Assembly (NCBI GenBank): GCA_965116555.1
Contig: OZ220698.1
Location: forward strand, 2,170,001-2,234,000
Length of the DNA: 64,000 nucleotides
Reading direction: 5' to 3'
Source of the DNA: DAOUJH01 sp965116555
Lineage (GTDB): Bacteria > Chloroflexota > Dehalococcoidia > Lucifugimonadales > QGNO01
Part shown: piece by piece, positions 15,996 through 24,686 of the stretch
Position numbering within the stretch: the first letter of the stretch is position 1
Layout: every line of letters begins with the position of its first letter
Program-made: the position numbers and the translations under genes
Notes under the pieces: generated by a model
The model's input: the letters and a program-made list of their open reading frames with translations, nothing else
What the model was told of the DNA's origin: nothing
Databases searched by the model: none

Positions 15996-16957
15996 GAGAT
16001 AGCCTTCCTCTGGAACCTGGTTGCATCCGTGTCTGCAGCCGTGCCGGCGGCGACGTATCCTTCCTGCCCGGTTTGATCCGTTGAGTCGGTGAAGATTACT
16101 CTTGCCAGCGCTATTAGTAAAGCCATAGCGCCGGGTACGGTTCCCGCGAGGAACGGCACCCAGAAGGAATAGGGGAGCCAGATCTTGCTAAAGGTCCAGT
16201 ACCTTGAAATCCCGTCATAGAAGTATATGGAGGTTATCTGCAATGACAAGCCGGTTGCCACCAGTATCAGAATCCCCAGTACCGCCATGCCTCGCGTGGT
16301 CATGGCAGCGCCAACTATGAGCAGACTGCTCAGCCCAAGGCACGCGCTGTATGCAAACAGCGTTCTGCTTGGCAGAGTCACAAATGCGAAAGAGGACATG
16401 ATGTCTACTATCACCGAGCTGTAAAACAGGAGCAAGCTGGCAGGCACCACGGCGGACACCAGCAGAGCCGCGGAAAAGGTGCGCTTCCTACCCACTAGAG
16501 CCAGTTCCGCGACTACCATGACCATGAGCGGGATGCTGAGGCTGAACACCCAGAACGGCGGGAACAGGGATTCAAGGTCTCGCTCATAGACGGTGGTGTA
16601 GACGGCCGGAACGAATCGCAGGAGCGGTAGGGCAAGCACGAGCAAGAAAAGCAGGCTGAACACGGAGAGGTCAACGTAACGATTAGTGGAGCCCAGACCC
16701 AGGCCAGCAGCTCCGACTACGAGGCCCAATACAAGGGTGGCGGCAGCGCCTATGACCTGGTGCTCGGGATTGGGGTACTGGCCGGAAACGGCGAAAATGG
16801 CGACAGCAGAGGCGAGCAACGATCCTCCCGCAATCATAGCCGCTGCGCGGACCAGTATGTTGGGAGCATCTTGGTATTGTTGAGATACTGCTATCTCACC
16901 AGAGCTAAACGGAGTGCGTGCTGCTATTTCCATCATGCTCATCTGGGTAGGGGGCAT
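15992..16957 (-). CDS. Multi-spanning membrane protein, first gene of the DUF58/transglutaminase operon
   Basis: 321 aa with about eight hydrophobic segments and short polar ends; family not recognised. The start at ATG 16957 has GGTAGG immediately before it; an internal ATG at 16942 is an alternative. The 4-nt overlap with the DUF58 gene argues that the products work together, perhaps as the membrane part of an envelope complex. Confidence 0.75.
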   Translation of the reverse strand: MPPTQMSMMEIAARTPFSSGEIAVSQQYQDAPNILVRAAAMIAGGSLLASAVAIFAVSGQYPNPEHQVIGAAATLVLGLVVGAAGLGLGSTNRYVDLSVFSLLFLLVLALPLLRFVPAVYTTVYERDLESLFPPFWVFSLSIPLMVMVVAELALVGRKRTFSAALLVSAVVPASLLLFYSSVIVDIMSSFAFVTLPSRTLFAYSACLGLSSLLIVGAAMTTRGMAVLGILILVATGLSLQITSIYFYDGISRYWTFSKIWLPYSFWVPFLAGTVPGAMALLIALARVIFTDSTDQTGQEGYVAAGTAADTDATRFQRKAIS

Positions 16958-17037
16958 CCTACCAGGGACGGCAGGGAAGGTATGAAACGACCTCCCGGAA
17001 GTTTACCTCATAATAGCATTTTAAGACAGTCCAGAGA

Positions 17038-18264
17038 CTAAGTCTTGCGGCTGCGCCTTTGGCGCTTTTCTTTGGGGGGCTTACTGTTGATTCTGTTGGA
17101 GTACCATCGGGCCAAGGGCGCCGCGGAAGCTCCGTGTACAGCCGCCGAGGCGAGGACTACAACTCCGACCGTTGCGAGGAGCGCTTCCGCTTCAAGGAGA
17201 TTGGCCTGTACAACCAGGAGGGCGAGCAGTAGGGAGTTGAGTCCCCTGGGGCCGAACCAGGCCACCAGGAAGTGGTCTTGCCACCTTGCCAAGACCAGGC
17301 CAAGTACGGATGGCCTGATGAGGAAGATTACGAGCACAGCCAGGAGCAAAGCGGGCCAGAAATCTGTTTGGCCCAGTATGCCGGACAGGACAGCGCCAAA
17401 TAGAATAAAAGCCACCATCATGGCCATTTCAGCGGACGTCTCTCCGTAGTCCAAGAAGCAGCTGCAGAGCGTTTGGTTCAGCAGCACGACAGCAAGGCCT
17501 GCAAAGAAAGCCGCCAGAAATCCGTCGCCGCCCAGAGCGGTAGCGGCGGAGTAAGAAGCCAGCACAAGGCCCAGACCGAAGAGGGCCTGATGCACTCGTT
17601 TGACGCCAAGGCGCTCATTGCTCTTGGCCATCAACCAGGAGCCTATGCCTCCTATGATGAAGCCCACGGCTGGCCCCAGGATGAGCAGCCTGAAGAGAAA
17701 GCCGGCCCATTCCAGGGGAGCGCCGATCTCCGACTGGGCTACTGCTATCAGAATCAGTATGACCGGCAATACTACAAGGTCGTTGGTGCCCGCTTCTATC
17801 TTCAATACCTGCCGCACAGGTCTAGGTATGCGCTCGTCTTGGAGGATTTCACGGAGTATCACAGGGTCGGTCGATGCGAGGACAGCGCCGCCGATGAAGG
17901 CTACGGTCCAGGTGAAGCCCAGCATCCAGGCCAGAGGCATTGCTCCCAACGCAATGATCAGCACTGTGCCAGGCCCCAGCACCAGGGCGGGTACAAGCCA
18001 CCGTTTGCCTAGCTCCTTGATCTGTATTTGCAGCGCATCCAGGAACAGCACCAAGCACAGGGTCAGGGTGGCTACTATCTCCAAGATTGGATCGTGAGGA
18101 GATATGGTGATGAAAGCTAATCCGTTCTGCCCCAGGACAAGCCCAAGGGTAAGGAACATCAAGGGAAAGCTCAGCGGAGACCTCCGGATGAAACCGGAGG
18201 AAAGGGCGGTAATGGTTAGAACGGCGGCCAAGAGGCCAAACGCCGTAAGTAAGTCAGCCAACAA
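17038..18264 (-). CDS. Cation:proton antiporter (CPA1 family)
   Basis: 408 aa with 11-13 membrane segments. GGAVLASTDPVILREILQDERIPRPVRQVLKIEAGTND is the Na+/H+ exchanger signature region (ion-site Asp in STDP, then E-x-G-x-N-D), here split only for description. The start appears to be TTG (18264 or 18261), supported by GGAGGG directly upstream. It exchanges Na+ or K+ for H+ across the inner membrane. The basic C-terminal tail is short, with no regulatory TrkA domain. Confidence 0.88.
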   Translation of the reverse strand: MLADLLTAFGLLAAVLTITALSSGFIRRSPLSFPLMFLTLGLVLGQNGLAFITISPHDPILEIVATLTLCLVLFLDALQIQIKELGKRWLVPALVLGPGTVLIIALGAMPLAWMLGFTWTVAFIGGAVLASTDPVILREILQDERIPRPVRQVLKIEAGTNDLVVLPVILILIAVAQSEIGAPLEWAGFLFRLLILGPAVGFIIGGIGSWLMAKSNERLGVKRVHQALFGLGLVLASYSAATALGGDGFLAAFFAGLAVVLLNQTLCSCFLDYGETSAEMAMMVAFILFGAVLSGILGQTDFWPALLLAVLVIFLIRPSVLGLVLARWQDHFLVAWFGPRGLNSLLLALLVVQANLLEAEALLATVGVVVLASAAVHGASAAPLARWYSNRINSKPPKEKRQRRSRKT

Positions 18265-18345
18265 CCCTCCAGTCCGAAACAGGCCGTGCCATGCGAGCTG
18301 TGCATGGCGTATATGGGGTTGTTCCGCAGGCCCTATGATGAGTAG

Positions 18346-18975
18346 TCAAGCTTCAAGTGTCCCGTCCGGGTCATGGCCTTCCAGGGCCCTCATGTAGCCC
18401 GGGAGTATCCGTTCCGCGTAGACCCTTTCTAAATCATCCATCAGGTTCTTGGGATCCGAGTGGTAGCAGATATAGGCGGATGTCTCCTTGTCGAAGACCT
18501 TGATGATTTCGCGGATGTTATCCGTAATTCCCCCCGTGCCGGTCAGAGCGCCGATGACTTTTCCTTCGTCATAGGCGATGGCGAACTCCCCCAGTGTGCC
18601 GGAGCGGCCACCGGCAAAGATAACTACGTCGCAACTTCTGATGTTCTCTATCTCTCTGCCCATGAGTCCGCTGCCAGTGTAAATGATAGCATCGTAGGCG
18701 CGGGTGGGGGCGTTATATTTGCCCACGTGCTCAAACATGTCGAGGGCGGGGGAGATTCCCACGACAAGTCCTCCCTCCGATTTTGCTCCCAGTACAGCGT
18801 CGTGAGGCAGCCCGGGGGCGGCGCCGGTGATGAGCACGTAGCCGCGGCGCGCTATCTCTTTGCCCAGCTCGTGTACCGTGCGCCGTGTCCGGAGACCCAG
18901 ATCGCCGCCGGCAGAGCCCATGACGCCAACGGCAAGGCGCGGGACTATGGAGAATTCATGCGTGTTGTTGTTCAT
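18346..18975 (-). CDS. SLOG/LOG-like Rossmann protein (TIGR00725-related)
   Basis: 209 aa. The N-terminal VMGSAGGDLG glycine loop, then LGKEIARRGYVLITGAAPGLPHDAVLGA and a late GGRSGTLGEFAIAYDEGK segment give the SLOG fold (LOG/DprA-related nucleotide-binding proteins). The second motif carries the GGxGTxxE-like loop with S for the middle G. LOG proteins cleave nucleoside monophosphates; SLOG relatives sense nucleotides. A biochemical role cannot be assigned here. Confidence 0.8.
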   Translation of the reverse strand: MNNNTHEFSIVPRLAVGVMGSAGGDLGLRTRRTVHELGKEIARRGYVLITGAAPGLPHDAVLGAKSEGGLVVGISPALDMFEHVGKYNAPTRAYDAIIYTGSGLMGREIENIRSCDVVIFAGGRSGTLGEFAIAYDEGKVIGALTGTGGITDNIREIIKVFDKETSAYICYHSDPKNLMDDLERVYAERILPGYMRALEGHDPDGTLEA

Positions 18976-19010
18976 AAGGTGTGCCTTTCAACGTAGTTTA
19001 CGCTTTCAGT

Positions 19011-19862
19011 CTAGGTACTGGACTCGTTCAAGTTGTCTATGAACTCGCGGAGCTTTCCCCAGTACGCCGTTCCGCCGACCAGGTAAGTGTCGTTATGGTC
19101 TGCGCCAGGGATAACATAGAACTCCTTGGGCGTGTTGGCCGCTGTTTCAAAGAGAGCCCTGCCCGCTTCCAAGGGGACGGTATCGTCGCTGTCTCCGTGT
19201 ATTTGCAGCAGAGGCGCTTGCAGGTGGGGTAATTTGGCTGCTGAATCGTACTTTGTGCGCAGCAGCCGCCAAAGCGGCAAGGGGTTGGCTTTTCGGGCCA
19301 TGTAGGTCACCGAGGGGAAGCTTGATTCCAGGACCAGTCCATAGGGCGGTTCTTGCGTGGCTAACTCCACAGCCATAGCGCCTCCCAGAGAGCGCCCGTA
19401 ATAGACGATTTTACGTGTTGAGACGTCCTCTCTCGATTTCAGGTAATCAAGGGCGGCTATGGAATCCAAATAGGTCCCCTGTTCGCTGGGGGTTCCCCGG
19501 CTTTGCCCGTAGCCGCGGTAGTCGAAAATGAATATGTTCACTGCCATCTCATCGTGCATCTCCTTCAGGTTGTGAAGGCGGTTACCGATGTTGCCCGCAT
19601 TGCCATGGAACCAGAGGAGGGTCACGTCTCTTGACCCGGGTACGTACCAGCCGTGCAGCCGCACGCCGTCGCCGGCGGTGAAAACCACGTCTTCATAGGC
19701 CAAGCCTAATAAGGAAGGGTCTGAATCCAGAGCTTTTTCAGGGTGATAGATGAGACGCCGTTCTATGAAACCTGTCATATATACACCGCCTAGAGTGACG
19801 CAAACGAAGGCCAGAATGAGGGATAGAGGAATGAGGCGTCCGGCCTTATTGCGCCTGCTCAC
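19011..19862 (-). CDS. Membrane-anchored alpha/beta hydrolase (BEM46/abhydrolase type)
   Basis: 283 aa from GTG 19862, which overlaps the TatD stop in GTGTGA. One N-terminal membrane span (about residues 9-30) is followed by a hydrolase domain: LLWFHGNAGNIGNR (oxyanion), FDYRGYGQSRGTPSE, the nucleophile elbow YGRSLGGAM, HGDSDDTVP (Asp) and GADHNDT (His), so the triad is intact. Longer in-frame extensions would lie inside tatD. The likely role is an inner-membrane-anchored esterase or peptidase; the substrate is unknown. Confidence 0.85.
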   Translation of the reverse strand: MSRRNKAGRLIPLSLILAFVCVTLGGVYMTGFIERRLIYHPEKALDSDPSLLGLAYEDVVFTAGDGVRLHGWYVPGSRDVTLLWFHGNAGNIGNRLHNLKEMHDEMAVNIFIFDYRGYGQSRGTPSEQGTYLDSIAALDYLKSREDVSTRKIVYYGRSLGGAMAVELATQEPPYGLVLESSFPSVTYMARKANPLPLWRLLRTKYDSAAKLPHLQAPLLQIHGDSDDTVPLEAGRALFETAANTPKEFYVIPGADHNDTYLVGGTAYWGKLREFIDNLNESST

Positions 19863-20671
19863 ACAGGCCCTCGCAGTTTCACCCGCCCTTTCAATACCCG
19901 CAGGAGATTGCCGGTAGTGGCTTTGGCTACTTCGTTCGCCGAGAGACCTTTCAACTCGGCCAGCTTCTGGGCAACGTCTTTGATATCCTTGGGTTCCGTC
20001 CAGCGCATCCTGTTGCGCTTGAAGTATTGCGGATAGGCATCGGTCTCCAGAACGATGCTGTCCAAGGGTATGTCCTTGACCGTCTCTTGAAGCTGGGGCA
20101 GGCGCAGGAGAGGCTTGCCGATGGATACGGCAAGTCCCATTTCCAGGCACACATTGGCTATCTTTGCATCCCACTGGAAGTAGTGCATGGCTCCGCCCAC
20201 CTCTTGCACCTTTTCCTCCTGGAGCACCTGCAACGTCCGATAATGGTCGTCCATACGGCCGGGGTACTCGCGTGAGTGGAAGATGACGGGTAGGTCGAGA
20301 TCTCTGGCCATACGGACGTGCTGACGGAGCACCTGAATCTGCATCTCCAAGTCGGGCATGTCTTCGCTGAAGTCCAGACCAACTTCGCTTACGCAGACCA
20401 CTTTGGGATTGTCAAGGGCCAATGAGCGGAACCGTTGGTAAGCGGCTTCATCCATTGGCTCCGTTATGTCCATGGGATGAATGCCAATTCCGGCGTAGAC
20501 GCTGTCGTACCGGCTGGCAAGATCAATGCACTTGAGGGACGATTCCTCGGTGACACCGGCTGTGATTACAAGCTCAACGCCCGAATCGCCGGCTCTGTGC
20601 AGGATGTCCGGCACCTCTTCAGGCTGGTACTGGTCAAGATGAGTATGTGAATCGGCCAGGTACTGAGGCAT
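19859..20671 (-). CDS. TatD family hydrolase
   Basis: 270 aa TIM-barrel metal-dependent hydrolase of the TatD/amidohydrolase type (DNase or RNase activity known in the family). Metal ligands appear in the N-terminal DSHTHLD and later in SEVGLD, VIFHSRE and VLETDAYP. The frame continues upstream, but ATG 20671 begins the conserved DSHTH strand and TACAAT lies 7 nt upstream, suggesting a leaderless transcript. It is co-transcribed with the hydrolase at 19011-19862. Confidence 0.88.
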   Translation of the reverse strand: MPQYLADSHTHLDQYQPEEVPDILHRAGDSGVELVITAGVTEESSLKCIDLASRYDSVYAGIGIHPMDITEPMDEAAYQRFRSLALDNPKVVCVSEVGLDFSEDMPDLEMQIQVLRQHVRMARDLDLPVIFHSREYPGRMDDHYRTLQVLQEEKVQEVGGAMHYFQWDAKIANVCLEMGLAVSIGKPLLRLPQLQETVKDIPLDSIVLETDAYPQYFKRNRMRWTEPKDIKDVAQKLAELKGLSANEVAKATTGNLLRVLKGRVKLRGPV

Positions 20672-20678
20672 ACAACCG

Positions 20679-20684
20679 ATTGTA
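20679..20684 (-). promoter_or_regulatory. -10 box of a candidate leaderless tatD promoter
   Basis: TACAAT on the minus strand, 7 nt from the tatD ATG and without an SD between. No good -35 is visible. Confidence 0.4.
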
Positions 20685-20703
20685 GCAGGTCTTGATTGGG
20701 GGT

Positions 20704-21984
20704 CTAAGCCTGGGCGAATCTCTTTGCCTGGGGAGGCCTGGCGAACCAGACGAGCAGCGCCGCCAGCAAGTAGAGGCCGATGAACGCTGTGTAAGCAGGC
20801 CGGTACGACCCTACGATGTCGAACACTACGTTGATGAGGACAGGCCCTCCTCCAGCAATCAGCACCTGCAGCGGAAGAGAGGTGGAACGCACGGTGCCCA
20901 GGGTGAGACGGCCGTAGTAGTTGGCCCATATCACTTCCTGGACAATCATCATGCCGGAAAAGCCCGCGCCGTAGAACACGACGCCCAGCCAGAGCATGGC
21001 GGTTCTATCAGCCATGGCAAGGAAGGCGCTGGCCATCATCTGTATGAAGAACGGGCTGATTCTGACAAGCGGCAAGTGCACCCGTTCGCTGAGGATACCC
21101 CAGCCTGGCGCCACCGTCAGCGTGGCAATCGAGCGCACCATGAGCAATGCGGCGACGTTGGCTGGGCCCAAGCCGAGGTCTTCCGCGTAAGGAGCTATGC
21201 TGATATTGACGCCCTGGAAAGCCAGCATAGAGGAGGAGATGCCTATGATGAGGAGCCAGAACGCCGGCGTTCTTATGACCTCCCTACGAGTCCATATTGC
21301 TTCTCTGGCGGCGCGCGTTGCCGTACTGAGGCGGGACGGATCGTCGGGGGTTTCACTGTCGGGGGGAAGGTCACCGTCGGGTAGGAGGCCGATATCCTCC
21401 GGCCTGCGCCGCATCAGAATAGCGGAAGGGATCACGACGACGACCCAGGCCAGCACTGCGAAGAAGAGCCAGGCGGCTTGCCATCCCCAGACGGCGATTA
21501 TGCCAACGGTGACCGGCGCGATGATGAGCATGCCGGTGTTGGTCCCCATGCCGGCCGTGGCTATGGCGCGTCCCCTACGTCTTATGAACCAGTTGGAAAC
21601 GGCGGTATTGGTGACCAGCATGCCGGTGAGAGCAAAGCCGAACGCCATGAAGACACCCCTGACCAGGTAGAACTGCCATAGGTTCCCCACTAGGCTGAGG
21701 ATCACGAAGCCCAGACTGAGCAGTATCCCGCCGATAACCATAGGCACCCTGGGTCCATAGCGGTCGATGATGGGGCCGAGAAGGGGCGAGGCAAGCCCTT
21801 CGAACAGGCGGGCCAGGCTGAGAACGACGGAGATGGCGGTGCGCGACCAGCCGAACTCGCCGTGCAGGGGGGTGAAGAACAGGCCGAGCACGGATGCATT
21901 GCCGCTGGCGAAGGAAAACCGGGACAGGAACGCCGCCCCTACTATCTTCCAACCGTAGAAATAGCGTGGCTTGCCGGTCTTCAC
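20704..21984 (-). CDS. MFS transporter (monocarboxylate-porter-like)
   Basis: 426 aa, 12 membrane segments. The N-terminus (GWKIVGAAFLSRFSFASG, then LHGEFGWSRTAIS) is typical of the OxlT/monocarboxylate branch of the major facilitator superfamily. A central cytoplasmic loop (about 195-225) is acidic and Pro-rich. The start overlaps the stop of the second MFS gene by 4 nt, so the two carriers form one operon. Substrate unknown, probably an organic acid. Confidence 0.88.
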   Translation of the reverse strand: MKTGKPRYFYGWKIVGAAFLSRFSFASGNASVLGLFFTPLHGEFGWSRTAISVVLSLARLFEGLASPLLGPIIDRYGPRVPMVIGGILLSLGFVILSLVGNLWQFYLVRGVFMAFGFALTGMLVTNTAVSNWFIRRRGRAIATAGMGTNTGMLIIAPVTVGIIAVWGWQAAWLFFAVLAWVVVVIPSAILMRRRPEDIGLLPDGDLPPDSETPDDPSRLSTATRAAREAIWTRREVIRTPAFWLLIIGISSSMLAFQGVNISIAPYAEDLGLGPANVAALLMVRSIATLTVAPGWGILSERVHLPLVRISPFFIQMMASAFLAMADRTAMLWLGVVFYGAGFSGMMIVQEVIWANYYGRLTLGTVRSTSLPLQVLIAGGGPVLINVVFDIVGSYRPAYTAFIGLYLLAALLVWFARPPQAKRFAQA

Positions 21985-23198
21985 TCCTGTGGCGCCCTAA
22001 CCCGGACAAGACGCTCGATCAAGGCTATGGCCGGGACGGCTGCCAGAGTGGCCGCCATGCCCAGCAAGAACGGAGTAGGGCTGGCGTCTCCATACACACC
22101 CGCGAGTGCGCCGCTACTCACAGAGCCTATGACGACCCCCAGCGAATAGACGGCATAGAATACACCGAATGCTCTGCCCCGGGTTCCGGGTGAAGCGGCT
22201 TCGGCCACTATGGCGGTCATGGTGGGGAAGAGCAGCCCGAAACCGCCGCCGAAGACGGCCATTCCGGCGACTGCGCCAAGCATTCCCTGGAAAGCGGAAA
22301 GCAGGAGCATTCCGCCGCTGATGAGAAGAAGCCCGGCAACCAGCGGGAGCAGCCTGCCTCGCTGTTCACTTATCGAGACCAGGGGACTGGCCATGATTGC
22401 CATGCCTATCAGGGCGAAGGTGGTGAATGGCAGGCCGGATGCCGAGGCTGATTGGCCCTGTTCCGCCAGCCAGGTCGGAAGATGAGCGACGAGCGCCCCC
22501 AGGCCTACGGTCATAGAGAGGGCGGCGGTATAAGCAATAATGAGCCGCGGGTAGTTTATCGGGTCGGCTTTTCTCTGGGCCGACGGGTCTTGGTCGTCCC
22601 TTGCCAACGGTCGTGAGACAGATCGAGAAGCTATCAGGAAAGTCGCGAAGACAATGAACATAAGCGAGGCGCTGAGCAGGAAAACGGCGGGGTAACCGGC
22701 TGCGTTACCGAGCGTTGCCGCGATCAATGGACCGGCTACCGCAGCGGCTGCTATGGGTGCACTGCTTCTTCCCATCAGGCGCATCCTGCTGCCCTCCGTG
22801 GAGGCATCGCCGATGATGGCGAATGCGCCGGGGGCGAGAATGGCCGCGCTCAGTCCGTGGACCAGCCTCGCCGTCAGTAGGTGTGCCGGCGAGGTGGAGA
22901 AGACGTAGCCAAGCAGGGCCAGAGCCGTAAGTAACAGGCCTGCCTGCACGGGCGCGCTGCGCCCCCACCGGTCGAGTAGAAACCCGGCGGTGATGTTGCC
23001 TCCCAGGTTGGTCAGCGAGTAGGCGGCCACGATGATTCCGGTCATTGACGCCGTTGCACCCAGACTCCTGGCAAAGGGAGCAATTACGGGGAACTGCATG
23101 AAGAGGTCCAGGAAGGCGACGGCTACCACCAGCCGCGCCACCAGGATGTTAGTCCTAGGCTGGTGCTGCGCCTGAGCCGTCGGGGCTCCTTCTTTCAA
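21981..23198 (-). CDS. MFS transporter (drug/sugar type)
   Basis: About 405 aa with 12 membrane segments. GGNITAGFLLDRWGR between spans 2 and 3 is the MFS motif A region. The frame stays open far upstream but that part lies opposite a MazG-like gene and does not look like protein. I place the start at TTG 23198, which has GGAGA upstream and leaves a 20-residue cytoplasmic lead before span 1; a GTG further in is the alternative. It shares an operon with the downstream MFS gene. Confidence 0.82.
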   Translation of the reverse strand: MKEGAPTAQAQHQPRTNILVARLVVAVAFLDLFMQFPVIAPFARSLGATASMTGIIVAAYSLTNLGGNITAGFLLDRWGRSAPVQAGLLLTALALLGYVFSTSPAHLLTARLVHGLSAAILAPGAFAIIGDASTEGSRMRLMGRSSAPIAAAAVAGPLIAATLGNAAGYPAVFLLSASLMFIVFATFLIASRSVSRPLARDDQDPSAQRKADPINYPRLIIAYTAALSMTVGLGALVAHLPTWLAEQGQSASASGLPFTTFALIGMAIMASPLVSISEQRGRLLPLVAGLLLISGGMLLLSAFQGMLGAVAGMAVFGGGFGLLFPTMTAIVAEAASPGTRGRAFGVFYAVYSLGVVIGSVSSGALAGVYGDASPTPFLLGMAATLAAVPAIALIERLVRVRAPQE

Positions 23199-23378
23199 AG
23201 GGGAATCTCCTAACCGTGTCGTGGATGCGCCTAAAACTGTAGATAATTCCCGCGCTTCACGCAACCTATGGCGCTTTTGGTTTGAGGAGGAGTTTGCTTC
23301 CCACAAGGGGGTTAGGCTCCTTGGGTCTGGCAGCAGGCGGGGTTGATAATTGACCCTGAAATCATGGGAGGGTTGTCT

Positions 23379-23726
23379 ATGATGGAGAGCGAGATACAGC
23401 GCCTGATTGCCGGGCTGGCAGGATCGGTGCAGCTGTTCCATGAACGCTTCGGGCTGGTGGGGCCTACGTCGAAAGAGGAGCTGCTGAGCCGCATACCCAT
23501 ACAGGAAGAGGAGGTCCGCGAGCTGCATCAGGCTGTACTGCACGAAACGCCGGAACGGGTGGCGAACGAGGCGGTAGACGTGCTGTACGTGGCGATAGGC
23601 ACGGTGCTGCGCTTAGACCAAGACCTGGCGTCGGCGGCGCTGGAAGAGGTTATTGCGAAGAACAATGCCAAGAGCTGGGAGACCCATCACGTAAACGAGG
23701 CGGGGAAGGTCTCGCCGCGGGTGTGA
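23379..23726 (+). CDS. MazG-like nucleotide pyrophosphohydrolase
   Basis: About 115 aa, all-helical. EEEVRELHQAV followed by ERVANEAVDVLYVAIGTV gives the E-x-x-E ... E-x-x-D Mg2+ site of the MazG/phosphoribosyl-ATP pyrophosphohydrolase superfamily. Such enzymes clear non-canonical NTPs or act on phosphoribosyl nucleotides. GGGAGGG lies about 7 nt before the ATG pair 23379/23382, which favours that start over the TTG and ATG further upstream. It is divergent from the MFS operon. Confidence 0.82.
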   Translation: MMESEIQRLIAGLAGSVQLFHERFGLVGPTSKEELLSRIPIQEEEVRELHQAVLHETPERVANEAVDVLYVAIGTVLRLDQDLASAALEEVIAKNNAKSWETHHVNEAGKVSPRV

Positions 23727-23744
23727 GGGGGGCATTCCCCGCCC

Positions 23745-23930
23745 TGCTCATTTCCTTCGACAGGCTCAGGATGAGCGGGAGATTCACGCATGCAGGGGGT
23801 GGTGCGGAGGGAGTGGGCTCCCGTCCCCGTGTCGGGGCACGAGGACAAGCCTGCACGGGAGCGACGGTTAAAGAACCCTGATTGTGCGTGAATGGGCTTT
23901 GGATTCTTCGCTACGCTCAGAATGAGAGAA
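23745..23930. repeat. Interspersed hairpin repeats
   Basis: Copies of three families seen elsewhere: CCTTCGACAGGCTCAGGATG (about 23754-23775), arms GCTCCCGT/ACGGGAGC (about 23816-23862, with an interrupted loop), and CTTCGCTACGCTCAGAATGA (23906-23925), which differs from other copies by one base. Together with 23931-23988 it fills the 300 bases between the MazG-like gene and the methyltransferase remnant. Confidence 0.75.
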
Positions 23931-23988
23931 GCAGGGTAACTTTGGGCGTAGCTGAAGGGAGACCATTCGAGCGGTTATCCTAGCCCGT

Positions 23989-24017
23989 TTGCACGTATAC
24001 AGGCAGTGTGCTTTAAT
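23989..24017 (+). promoter_or_regulatory. Promoter retained ahead of the methyltransferase remnant
   Basis: TTGCAC (23989-23994), 17 nt, TTTAAT (24012-24017), then 9 nt to the ATG at 24027. It could now drive the lipoprotein gene. Confidence 0.4.
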
Positions 24018-24026
24018 TGGCTCACC

Positions 24027-24101
24027 ATGATCGATGTCCTCTACTACGGCGACAACCTGGATGTCTTGTGGGAGCACTTGGTGACTGACTTTGGGCACTA
24101 A
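24027..24101 (+). pseudogene. 5' remnant of a site-specific DNA methyltransferase
   Basis: A 24-codon open frame starting MIDVLYYGDNLDVLWEH and stopping at TAA 24099-24101. LYYGDNLDVL-x-x-H is the usual N-terminus of N6-adenine/N4-cytosine DNA methyltransferases of the Mod type, where it is followed by the catalytic DPPY/DPPF motif. The match is lost after residue 17 and nothing of the catalytic domain follows, so this is a decapitated start of such a gene. It overlaps the next gene's start in another frame. Confidence 0.6.
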
Positions 24102-24594
24102 GATCGCCTCACTTCTCCTGTTTGTCCTAGTGGTCACCCTCTCCTGCAATAACAGCGCGCCGACCCAGGAGGCTCTACAAGCCCAGGTGGTTTCCGCCCT
24201 CGATAACTTGGCGGCAGAATTGGCGGCGGAGCGACCCATAGACGCAGACGGGTATACGGAGCGCCTGCGAGCCTACCTGGATGGCCATCCCGCGTTCTAT
24301 GGCAGCGCTGCGGCGTTACTGGATGACGACGAAAGGGTCACCGTCAGCCCCTACGTCTATCGCACCGCCGACGGCTACGCTACCTTGAATCTAGCCGTGC
24401 CGTCCTACAATATCGACTCCCAAGAGTGGATCACGGCGCCACTGGCTGCCAACGCGGGCGTATGGACGGACCCTTACTTTGATGCCGGAGGAGGCGAAAT
24501 CTGGATGGTCACCCGCTCCGTTCCGGTTCGCGATGCACAAGGTATCTTCGCTATCGTTACCACCGATCTGCCCGTGGAAGCCCCCGCCCGCTGA
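24091..24594 (+). CDS. Lipoprotein with a single Cache-type sensor domain
   Basis: 167 aa. The N-terminal signal ends in a lipobox (VVTLSC, Cys19). The mature protein starts with a helix, then a PAS-like Cache fold: YVYRTADGYATLNLAVPSYN, then GVWTDPYFDAGGGEIWMVT and VPVRDAQGIFAIVTTDLPV. That second half is the typical signature of ligand-binding Cache domains of chemoreceptors and histidine kinases, yet no transmembrane or signalling domain follows. The start is TTG 24091, the first possible after an in-frame stop; SD is weak. It may be a stand-alone solute-binding sensor. Confidence 0.68.
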   Translation: MGTKIASLLLFVLVVTLSCNNSAPTQEALQAQVVSALDNLAAELAAERPIDADGYTERLRAYLDGHPAFYGSAAALLDDDERVTVSPYVYRTADGYATLNLAVPSYNIDSQEWITAPLAANAGVWTDPYFDAGGGEIWMVTRSVPVRDAQGIFAIVTTDLPVEAPAR

Positions 24595-24686
24595 CATCCG
24601 GGCAGCATCGACTCGGTGGCAGGTGTACAATATCCTGAGATTAACAGGCCGAGCCATGGCGGCTATGATATTCTTGGGGTAGGCAG

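Noticed and set aside
24595..24686. Possible TPP riboswitch before thiG (a CTGAGA is present)
   Set aside because: The rest of the conserved TPP aptamer (GGGG-TGC, ACCC, GAACCTGA, GG-TAAT) is missing and the space is too short.
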